Shown here in pieces: positions 1 through 12,000 of a stretch of DNA of 64,000 bases. The stretch's first letter is position 1. Each line of letters begins with the position of its first letter. The translations under genes were made by a program, and so were the position numbers. The notes beneath the pieces are model-generated. The model was given only the letters and a program-made list of their open reading frames with translations. It searched no databases and was not told the origin of the DNA. The DNA lies in NCBI GenBank assembly GCA_002633025.1, contig NMRB01000086.1:658102-722101 (forward strand), read 5' to 3'. The DNA comes from Notospermus geniculatus. Lineage: Eukaryota > Nemertea > Pilidiophora > Heteronemertea > Lineidae.

Positions 1-56
1 TAATGGTGGTTATTTCCACCCTGTTTCTCGTCTTTCTTCTCAAAAAACATGAAGTC
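1..56 (-). CDS. PLSCR: Scramblase alternative last exon Z3 (cut by window edge)
   Basis: After a CAG acceptor (rc of 57-59) the reading is [18 protein letters not shown], then TA at the window edge, so the stop is probably the next base. DFMFFE is the end of the scramblase transmembrane helix and start of the outer tail. It is the most downstream of three last exons. The tail is lysine-rich then Gly/Asn/His, close to Z2 and unlike the acidic Z1. Confidence 0.8.
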
Positions 57-3000
57 CTGGATGTGAGTAATAGAGAGAGGAAAAGAGAGTGAGCGGTGAG
101 CATGGAAAATGGCAGAGTCGGCATACAAAATGATTCTATTACCGTACCATTGGAAATGATATTACTAGCAATGATGCTATTGTAGCACAGAAAATGGTGC
201 TATTACCACTGGAAATGATGCTATTAGGCCAGAGATGCTATTACATGTAGTATGGAAACCAATGTACGATACCATATGGTATCTGGAGTATATAGGCTCT
301 GAAGGGGGTCAGATGGAAGACTAGAAAATCGCTACTGCGGTNTTTATGAGTGATTGCTTTCCCCTTATTTGAGGTGAATTTTCTGCATTTAACACAATAG
401 ACTTCCGGAGTGGTCATTTATTAAGTGGGAATCTACAGTATATAGGCTCTGAAGGGGGTCAGATGAAGCTGTGAAGGGCTTTTTGCGGTGGTAGTGACGA
501 TTTTGCTATTTTTTTGGCACTTTTTTACGGTTTTTGACACTTGAAATTTTGGCATTTTTCCTTGAAAAAGTGCTAAAATTTTAGTGTTTTGACCACCGCA
601 GTAGCGATTTTCTAGTCTTCCATCTGACCCCCTTCAGAGCCTATATACTATCTGGAAAATTTTGCTATAGAGATGATTTCAGCTGCAATACATGTTCTTG
701 TATACATAAGCATTATGGCTGCATCATGATAAGTCTTAATTCAGTTAGCACAGAAAATGTCACCCTTGAGAGGAGGTAGGTCCTACAATAAGCAATGGAA
801 ATGATGCTATAAATAAGCATGAAAATGATGCTGGAAAAATCTGTTATGCTCACAGAGCATGGCAAGTCTCAATGTTAGGGCAAAAGAAGGGTAAAGCAAA
901 AGATACATAAGATACAAGTTTTTCGCACTTTTCATCTCCATCAATTAATATATTGGTCAACATCAATTCAATGTAGGAACTCAGCTCCCTTGAGGGTCAC
1001 TGCCAAAGTTGGTGGAGAAGGGCTACCACCAACAAAGTAGCAATGTCACTGGAAATGAGTAACATGACTTTAGTCCTTTAGAATTCTTGTTGACCAGAGA
1101 AAGTGAGTGTATAATGGAGTCCTAGTCCAAGTCAAACCAAATCAACTACTACTCATGCAAAAACGGCATAATAAAGCCACACTGATTAGATTTGGGGGTC
1201 TGCATTCAGGAGGTACGATTACCTAGCAGACCGGCGCCATCTAATGGTGATGATGGTCTTTCTTTTCATCGTCCTCTTTCTTCTCAAAGAACATGAAATC
1301 CTAGACGGAGGGAAAGTTAAGCATTGAGAGTGTATGGAGACTGGATTCTGAGTGAATCATGGGTAAGCTAGGACAGGAAAGAATATGGCTGAAAATTAGA
1401 CACCACAGGACTTTCATTGACATAGATATACCATAGACATCCTGCGAAGATCAGCCATGACAGGTCAGAAGGGGTAAACAAACCTTGAGCCTAGTGCATT
1501 GTACAGACGCTTAGCACAGGAGCCAACTGTACAAATGCACTAGGCACCCTAGGCCGAGGTTAATCTTTACCCCTTCTGAGCTGTCATGGCCGACTTTTGC
1601 AGGATGTCTATTCAGGCCCATTTCCACTACAGTGGCAAGAGGCAACTTGTCCTGAATACGAGAGAAATGGGATGCAAAGAAGATGAGATACAGAATGACG
1701 GAAATTTTCAAGACTGCGTCTTCGTCTCTCGCTTTTTTCAGCCAGTTTCATCTTCCTGACAGCAGCAGACTTGTCCTCACTTCACATGGTTCCATAAGCT
1801 CGGAGTGGCATGTTGGTCAGCTCTTTGCCCTTGGTTTGACACCAACACCTTGAAGTTCCGTCAACATGCAGACAGTGGGCCGACCGAGTACCAAATAAAT
1901 TCCAAAACAAAACTCCCAAGAAGCTTACCGAAGTACCAATTTTTTACTATAACTACATCTCCAATGCATGCAAGAGGTCTTCCCACCAAAAACATAATAA
2001 AAGGTGGCCGTTTTAGAAATTATGGTGGTTTGAAATGTAAATCACAGCTCAAGTAGTGTATAGCGGGCCAACCGTGGGAAGTGCACTGAGTGCACAGAAT
2101 AAGCCGTAATGTATAGAGATGTGTCACTTCCGACCTCTTGGCCTGCGATACTCTACCTGACCCTAACATACATGACCTTTATCATGGGACACCAAACGCC
2201 CAAAGTCAACCTACGACCCAGGTCACCAACAAAACAGGAAAAGTACCACTAGCCCAGGCCTTTACCATGATCACAGACCAGATTTAATATAACACTAACA
2301 GGACCTGTTGCCTTAGTTCATCTACTGATGCGAATTAAACATCATCATCACCGTCGCCCTCCTCAAAATACATGAAATCCTGGATGAAAACAAGAATATC
2401 GGGTACAAAATATACACATGAAGAAACTTCCACAAGAGAACTGAAGCCTGCAAGGGGCTGGAAACTTCAGGTATAAACCAGCACAGAATCATCCCAAGTG
2501 CTCTACACCCTTCCTTATGTGGCACTGGGTGACTGTTCAAAGCTGAAGTGGAATGAGGAAATTCCAAAGCGTTCAAATGGTCACACAAAGAGTAAAGTCA
2601 CAGTTGACTGTAATTGCTGAAATCCTTTGATGATGTCAAAAGGGGAAATGTTAGTTTCAACATTAGCCACTGATTTAAAGGAAGGGTCTATTGGTATCAT
2701 TCACTGACTTGGCTTCACAATAGGGCTTTCTGAGTCAGACATTTTAGGCAGAGTTGGCCCACACAATTGTCCCAAAAGAACCCCCCTTGCAAGTTAATCC
2801 TGCAGGTCAATCTATGGTGGCTAATCCCCTAAATTTCCAGTCCTTTGTGTAATTGCCTCCACAGGGAAAATGTTTATTGCAATGGTGTGGTAATACTCAT
2901 GTCATAAGTAAACACCAGAAAATAAACCATTCCAATGACTGGCAGTGTGCCATTGGGCAATTCTGACAAACAATAGGAGCTGTCAGCGAGTTGACCACTA

Positions 3001-6000
3001 GGTGTCACTAGGGCCCAATTCAATGCATCTAGCGGACCCAGTCATTATCGATCGAGCAGCGATCATAATAGATTTCCTGTACATTTGGTCTGCTAAGAGT
3101 GTGCTGCCATCTGTTAGCAATATGCGCGGCTGACTGCTCCTATTGTAAATGGCTGTATCTGTACTTGTCACCAGCGGGAGGATGGTTGAAGGAAGTCATA
3201 GCTCTGTTATGCACTACCAACTACACTGCAGGGAGACTATAGCTATTACTTTAACCATCCATGCTCCCACTGAATCTTAGTAGAGACACTGCCTTTCATT
3301 ATTTATGAACTGGAGGGCAAAATTTGTGAGGACAAAAGAATCTCTCCCGCAAGTTAATCCTGTAAAAGAAGATTAGCTGTCTATCCTGGAAGTAGTACTA
3401 AGCATGTTATTGATGTGTAAGTGTTACCACAGCTGTATGTACATGTATAAGACCACTGGAGCCATATTGACAAAACCTTGTTAGGCTTAGCTGCTTGCTG
3501 AAGTGCCCAGTTTGTACATGTCAATGTACATTGTACACAACTAAACGAGCAAGGTTTTATGAATATCGGCCCAGGTCTCTACCAGGGCCAACCACACAGA
3601 AAGTTCGAGAGTGCTACCGGTGCCTATCGTCAGTTCGCATTTTCCCATTAACCAAACCGCCGATAGGCACCAAAAGCACTATCGGACTTTCTGTGCGGTC
3701 GGCCCAGATTGTTCAGAAAAGCAAAAGCTGTTAAGTCGGGCACAGATACCGCCCTTCAGCAGGAGTGGCAGTGATCCCGATGCTACAGCTCTACTGTTCC
3801 TGTGAAGCTTGCAGATTGCCCATGTACTCACGATCAAGAAACATGCACCGAGCATAACGGCCTTGATGTTCACGTCTAAGTCGGCGGGGAATTGAATACC
3901 AAAATTATCGGCATCTGTGAATATCTCCTTCACGAGGCCTGACCACTGCTTGGAGATGCGGCCGACTTGAGCAGACTTGTCCGCTGATAAAACCTACATT
4001 CACAACAACAACGAAAGGTTAATTTAATGTAACAGTTCTATTCTTGACCTTGGCCTGCAGAGGGGTGTTGCTGCTGATTTCACTGGTCACCTGAGAAAAA
4101 TACAACAGTTTGATTAGTCGTGCCCATGGTGAGTTATGGTGACAAATTGACTGAATTCTGAATTCGATAAATAAGTATCATGTACATGTACCACTTGGTT
4201 TCAAGGGGAAATAGGACAACTTTCTGGGAAATCTTTCAATAGCTGTGGACTCAGGTAATAAAACTATGGCACTCAGTCTGTTGCGGGTGCCTGTCTCTGC
4301 TAGCGTGCAGAACAAGAACAAGATACCGATACAACATGTACAATGTATATGAATGAGCAACACCAAATCAGAATTCAGAAAATATCTCACCAATTTTCAA
4401 CACCAAAAGGTGCAAAAAAACACAAGTGATAACCAGCACCCTCTATACTTACAATCAAAAACACAGCTCCAAGAAGTACGGCCTTAATATTGACGTCAAG
4501 ATCGATGGGGAAGGTCATACCAAAGTTGTCTGCGTCCGTGAACAATTCCTTCGCCAAGCCTGTCCACTGTTTGGATATTTTCCCTACGTTAGTGCTACCG
4601 TCGGCCGAGTTGACCTGTGAGACAGCCAAGCAGTTTGGTTAGAATGCACTGTTAGTAGCAAGGCAAATGTACAGTAACTCTCAAATAAAGTCATATGCAG
4701 TCTATGGCTAGTGACTTGACTGACACTGGCGTAGCCTACATATGTGTCTACAGTGAGCAACAAGCTGCAGGTTAAATTTTANNNNNNNNNNNNNNNNNAC
4801 TCTCTGGGGAGAGATGAGGTAAACATTACAAGCAGCCTTGAGATGGGGCAGATACTAGTAAACACACAGTGCTTTACCTTGTTTTCTATCAAATAGTAAA
4901 GAATTCATCGGGAGCACATGCAGTCAGAAGGAATACACACAGCTTAGGCGGTATTTACATAGAACATAAAGTGGAACCCCTCTCGACTGACACCTCTCTT
5001 AGGAAGGCACCTCTATTATAAGGCCCTCAAAATTTCATCCTGGTGTGAACATTTCTTCAAAATTTGAGCCTGGTGATTTGTCAGGTCTGGAAACATTGCC
5101 ATTCTTCTGTGTGAGGGTTGTCTTTAGCAGAGAGGTTCCACTTTATCATCAGGTGTAAGGTTAGAATATCATCAGCTCTGCCAGCCGAGTTTTTCTATCA
5201 AGCTGAGAAGCAGAGCTAAAAAATTTCATGCGACAGGTGTATAAGATGATGTGCAACAAAGAAGTGGAAAACTTGGAAAAGGAATGTATCAAACTGTCAG
5301 TGTATCTGTATCTGTATGCCACCAGACTCGGTCTTTATTGTGGGCTTGTCTTGCATTGAACACGGACAACAAAAATCTTTGGAATTTGGAAAGATCAATG
5401 ACTTCTAAATTTCAAACTGGACATGTGTTTGTGTCGACTGTTGTGGATCGAGACCTACATGTACATCAAATTTTTCTGACTGATGTCCAATAAATGCATA
5501 CATGTGAGTCGATATACTGTGGCCACAGGCAAGTGTGCTGCAGGCATTAGTCTTACTGATTTCTTTCTATGGATGAGGAACGAACAAGGCCTAGGTTTTC
5601 AAATATGGAATGTTGAGACTCTGTATTGTAACCTTTCTTACACCTTGGAGGAATTAGCTTACACTGACTGATGTTACGGTAGTTAGTTGAATCAGGACCT
5701 CTGTTGTTATTAGCAAGAACAAATACTTCAATTTCACAAAATAAGCAGACGGACACAAAACAAGGGATCTCCTCTTTTCAGACCCGCAAATATAATCTGT
5801 AACTAAACGCCTACAAGGCTTTGAGCGAGAAGGCGCTGAATGACATGACATAACACAACACACTTTCAAACAGCTACCGGTACACTGAAAGGAGTATGGC
5901 AACATGGAAGGGGGTTTCTAAACACCCCCTGACATGAGAACGCAAGGTAGGAATAAGACAGAACATGAACTATGGAGAGGGAGACAAAACAAACACAAGA

Positions 6001-9000
6001 AGGTATCAAGGAAGAAGGACAAAAACACAAATTATGACCATGCAAAAAGTTGGGGGTAGACTACCTGTAAACAGCAGGGACACCAACAGGATGTGCAGCG
6101 TAGGGGGCGCTGTAAGTGCACAACTTCTCGATTGGTGTTGTCCATGATTTTCATACCGAAGGGGCGGGAGGGGCCGCAGCATTGTCGGGTGCAACAGTCA
6201 TTGTCTGGACAGAGAAGGAACGAGAGGAAAGTTAAACTTAAAATCCAACACCACACGAGTAAAATTGAAAATTCTGGTGGAAAAAATAAAACTTATTCCA
6301 ACACCTAAAAGAGTAATACATGTATTGAAAATTTTGGTGAAAGAATGGTGGAGCATATTATTGGATGAAATTAGCAGACGACCATGTATTTATCTATGCT
6401 GCAAGGGTTATAAAATTTGGAACTGAATGATGTGTGTTTCTGCAAGGAGAAGAGATGTGAATGGTGATGTGATTACGTATCAATACAAAAGAGGGCAGCA
6501 TCATGGATTTTTATAACGAATCAATGACAATATATTGGTAGTATTTATCCCAACGGCCATACACATATGAACATGCCACAGGCTCAACTTTCATCAGTTA
6601 GATTCTTGATTGGTATTTCAGGATTGACACCTGTCAGTCAAAATGCATTAATTGGCGACATTTTCACATTGAAATTCACAAATGATCACGATTTTGGGGT
6701 CAGAATTCAGTCCTCCACACATAAATGCAATTTTCAAGAGCTGGAAGCATTAAACATTGATTTATGGAGTTCGATGACTGTAGGTAAATGAAATTCTGAC
6801 GTGAAAATCAATATGTCCAGCATGCCTTCTGTACATTACAAATAATGGCTGGAGGCCACGTCTTAAGAATAGGACATCGGTGCATTCGTCCTACCACCAA
6901 TCACCCCACCTCGTCAAGGCTGGCATCCTTTCCAAGAGGCACAAGTAGGTTAGGTATATAGGTTTGAATTTACAAAACAAACAGGCACACCAAGAAACAA
7001 CTACTTCCAGACTTCTGCATGGTCTTTCTGGCCACTTTTTTAAAGCGGGCAGTAGACTGTTGATGAGTGCATATGATATGACTGCCAAGAAGACCATGAC
7101 ATCGCATACCATATGAGCATCAGTCATAGAAAGCAGAGGACCTCAGGTTTTCTTCTTTGCACTCATTTGCTGGACTGGCTAAAATATTAACAATCCACCA
7201 CAAGGGTTTTCGTTGCCGTGCTCCATTTCCAAAGGGAAGCAAGTCATCCCATATTCCCTAAAAGAGTATTATAACCTGCACCACTCAAAATCAAAGGATA
7301 AAACCCAAGCTGCAAAGAATGAAGACTGAAAGCTGTTAGCAAGATTTTTAAATAAGTTATACTACACAGGAATGTATGCACTTCAAGAAGCTGATGAACC
7401 TGGAGTTGATAAACAGTTCAGAACAACCCAACAAAGGACGATTTTTTTGTGACATACATGTATATCGATAAAACTTGCAGGCGCAGATCCAAGGGGGACA
7501 CCTGGGAGGTCCCAAGACCCCCTCTTGTTCAAGGCTTTTCGCCGCAGTGGCACTTGCAGTTTGTGTGCCCGCCCCAGTTCTTCAACTGTGGATCTGCCCC
7601 TGACTCGTGCCTGTCGTGATTTTCAGAAGCTTTCTATGAGCTGGCTTATAGTGATCCAGTCTTTCATCCAGCATTTTTCGAAGGATGGGCCAGCCTGTGG
7701 CCTCGTTCTTTGTAGGCACAACATAGAAGGTCACTTGGAACACAAGACATTATAGAGTAGAGCACAAATGTATCAGCCAACCTTGTAAGTATATTAGGTA
7801 TAACAAAACACATCAAGTGCACAAGTGCCTGAATGAAACATGTCAAGTTATCCATCAACTACTCCAACAATTCAAGGCTCAATCATACTCAGCTTCCCTT
7901 CAAGTGCATACCTCTTGATAGACTGTCTATTTACACAGTCGCACACACAGTGTAATCTACATTCTACTGTTCCAGAAGGTGTACACAGTTTGTCGGGCTC
8001 AAAACTGAATGCCAATACTGTATTTGCACCAGGCACCACTTGTTGCAGTGGATGAAACACACAGATGGCATTTAAAGTGTGCCTGCATTGGCACGGAGTA
8101 CGATCAAGGTCATTTCAACCTTCATTGGTTCCAAGTGCCCCGAAATTGAAGGGAATACGTACCAACCATTTACAACAGCTATCACCAATAACATGGCTTA
8201 AATTAGGCACTATTTTGGAAAACGGAGTATAGGCTATCAGTTTTTGAGGAAAGAAAGTGTGTCATCACAAACTTTTCAACACCTTCTGAAACGTCTTGCA
8301 AAGCATTGAAAGGTTTGCAATAGAAAAAGCAGTTATTCACACCAGTGCTGGGCTCAACCGTTGCTAAGAAAACTACAGTTGCTAAGGCAACTTGTTCCCA
8401 CGGCAACTACTCTTTCCATGGCGACAATGACTACCTGGAGACAACATGGACACCAGCAGGTGGAACACCGTAGCGGGCGTTTAAGGTGGATGACTTCTCG
8501 GCCGGCATTGTCCATTATCTTCATGTCAAATGGCCGTGATGGGCCGCAGCAATTTCTCGTGCAGCATTCGGTATCTAGAGGTAAAGTCTACACATTAATG
8601 CGTGAACTCAAATTGCATTATTGCAACATTCCGTTAATAAGGATTAACCTGCAAAAGTTTAGAAAATGTTAGAACAAATGGAATTTCATTAGGTGTTTCA
8701 TGTCAGTGCCATGATTAAAACTCACCTGCCGCAGGTTGAAGCAGACAAGTATTGGAAACAAATTGAAAAGACTTTGAAGAAACAATCTTCAGATGGTTGA
8801 TAGGAACAACCTTTCTTCAAATACTTCGCAGTCATTACCAGACGATGTGAGAAAAGTTTGACAGAAGACGTCGTCTGCTGAACTCCGTGGGCAGATGAGA
8901 AATCAAAGGCTAACAATACAGCAGATAATGCTTGGAAGCAGAAATGGAAACCATGCTCTCATACTGGTCCATTCGTCATCTCCTTCTTTTCTTTGTCTGT

Positions 9001-12000
9001 CCCCACTATTTGCACTGTTTATTGTTTTTCAAGCCGATATAATGTATTTTTATAAGGCTACAATAAACATTTTGATTTGATTTGATTTGATCATACTGCT
9101 GATTTTTCTGAGTGTTTGACACAAAATTACCACTCAATATCACAAAATAAACCAGAAAAGACCCATTTTTGTCCATCAACCCTTTCAAAGCTCTGAGTTG
9201 CCAAGTACCGGTACATGAAAACTGACCCAAAGGCCATTTGCTCCATGACTAACCCCAGGAAAGCATCCCGAGGGATATGTTTGTATTGACTTGCAGAGTT
9301 AGCCAGATTTGGTTTTATTCCCCAGAGACTATCATCTGCCAGATATAGTGAGAAATCGATTCCATCCCAGTTGATAAAACCTAGCGTCCACTAGGGCGCG
9401 GACAAGACGCGGAATGCAAATCTAGTGAATCCGCATTCATTCGGCAACCACTCCGCATGTTCTTGAAGGGTTCCGTTCACTGTCTTTATCATTCCGGAAC
9501 AGTTCGCGGCATTTCTGCACGTTCGGGAAAGGGTAAAACGACCAATAGGACTTGATGCGGAAGCAATGCCGAAATGACACATTTGCTTCCCGAACCCTTC
9601 CTAATGTTGTCGGCGCTCTAGTGGACGCCACCCATAAGAGACTGAAATATCTCCATGTGGAACCTGGTCTGAGTGGTCGTAGTGCACTTGGCTGCCCATT
9701 TGAAATTGTTCTTCCGTTCACAACTTAAGTTGGGGGCCTGCTTAAGTTTTTAGTGCGACACAGATGAGGCCTACCGGTACTTAAGTCTTAAGTGTGACAC
9801 ATCCTTTGTTGAACACTAAAGATAAGTACATCACACTTTGACATGTTTTATGAATATGGACCCTGGACACATTTATTCATAGGTACTCAGCTGGTTACTT
9901 GACCATGTCACTCACCTTCTGCAGCGAAATAAACCCTTTGTCCCATCGTATTCTTAATTTCATATTTGTTGTTGGTTTCGAAGCCGGTGAATGCTGAAAT
10001 GAGAGAATACATTGGAAAGTTACATAACAAGCCTAATTAGTTCATGTGTTGTGTAAGAGTTGACACAGCCGTCATAAAGGTTGAGTAATTGGTTTACAAA
10101 AACCTCTTATCTAATTCAAGTTTCAATTTACTCTTATTCAACATTTTTCACAGTATACGCTACTATAGGTCTGTGCTGTAGCCAGCATGATTAACAATCA
10201 TGACTGGTGCCTTGTAATTGATCCACCAATCAGAAACAAAACCTGTTTTGATCAGCAATGACTCAAAGTGACCCCAAGTTCACACACCTGCATTTGCTGA
10301 CATCTATTTTTGATGTCATGTCATGAAGATAAAACAGAAGGTGGAACTGTTCATCACTGCTTGGCAAGTTGGGCAATTCTCCAGTAGAGAATGGATATTA
10401 CAAAATCAAATTTTTATTTTCATCTTTGATATTACAACTCGTTCAGATCAGCAAAAAATCTAGGAGATTCAGGCAGCACTGCTGAAAATTATAATGTGAA
10501 GTGTTTTCAGTTATAAGGCAAGATAAATTTATGAAAATTAAAATTCATGTTTTTTGCACAGAATGTCCTGACATGACCTTGTTTTGGTACCCTTCTTTAG
10601 CCTGTCATAGGTCAGATTACATCCATGAAAACCATGGTGTTTTGGTTGGTTTCACATCTACAAGGCCTGATTGAGGAACAATGGACAAATACAACACAAT
10701 ACAGTTGGGATGAATATGACTTCGAAGCCTTCTTTTCGGAAGAAGCTTTTTGTAATTCCGTTACTGTAATTCCGTTACCACGAACTGTCTTTAGAAATGT
10801 TAATTTCTCTCAGAAGCAGAAAGATTTGGGGACGGTTAATATCTGAACTGAGAACTGACAACCTAAAGTGTATTATCATACTGTTTTTGTAATCATACGT
10901 TCTGCGGGTATTGTGTAGGAATTTTTTAAAAGTTGGTGACTGTTTTTGCACTGCCTCTCTGATTAATTCCGTTACCGACCAAAGTGGGCAACACTGCTCC
11001 TTAAGCTTGAATTGTAGACTGGGTTTGAACCTGTTCAAAATTATTTTGGCCCAATATGCCCAGGATATGACTGATTTCGTATCCGTCGTATTTGCCAGAT
11101 AAGGGTGGGAGCAAAAAATATGACTAAATTTTGCTCTGATTTGTAATTCCGTTACCGGAGAATTGCCCAGTTGGGTTTGGGCCTATATTTTTGTCTGTCC
11201 AACTAACACGTGTTGGTTGGTTCCCGATACAGCTGCCAGGGATCCACCCCTGGTGGCGGCATTAGGAACCAATGCGCGCAATTCAATCTCGATCCAGGAA
11301 ATTTTTGCCCATACTCCTGGTAATGAGGTTGAAAACGGAAGTGGCCTTTGAAAATTCTACTAGGGACACGACTTTCTCATCAATGAACTCCTAGTGCAAG
11401 GTCAGGCATGTCAGGGTAGGTTCATTCAACTGCCGGACATTGTCAACACAACCAAATACGATGATATTCTGCATTTGGTTTTTAGATGCATTCAATAATT
11501 TTGCTCATTCCTGACTTCAAATCCTGTCCGCAGCAGCGTCGAGGTGATAAAAATATTCAAAGATGTGGCTGATTAATGAGTATCTGCTCATTCTGTGTAC
11601 ATTGACGTACCATGACAGCATGATCAATAACATCAATTGCAGTTCGTGTGGAGACCATGCAAGCAGTGGATCAAAGCAGCCGGGCACTCCAACTAGCAAT
11701 TCAATTTCATATTAACCATCAATCTTGTATCACCAAATGAGCCAAAAAAAACCTGTTCTTTCATGGCTTATCAGAATGTCCAGAGCGCAGTGGTATGTGT
11801 TAGTTCTGTCATACTCTGTGGAGGCACTTCTGGGGATGCCCCTTGTCATTTGGAGAAGAGCTCACTTTATACTGGTCACAGCTTCAGAGAAGGGCAGATC
11901 ACATGACATATTTTATGGACCACCTTGCCTGAACAGAGGGAGTAGTGCCCTAATCGATCCAGACACAATCTGCAGAGACACGGAGGTGGCACCTGATAAG

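Noticed and set aside
4040-4095. Possible 42-nt minus-strand microexon [14 protein letters not shown] between Y1 and Y2
   Set aside because: It has AG and GT borders, but the donor (GTCAAG) is weak and the sequence does not match scramblase; may be a remnant of a third Y exon.
7190-7270. Minus-strand reading [20 protein letters not shown] after a TTTTAG
   Set aside because: Looks exon-like, but I could not find a donor in a matching phase or any family; left out for lack of support.
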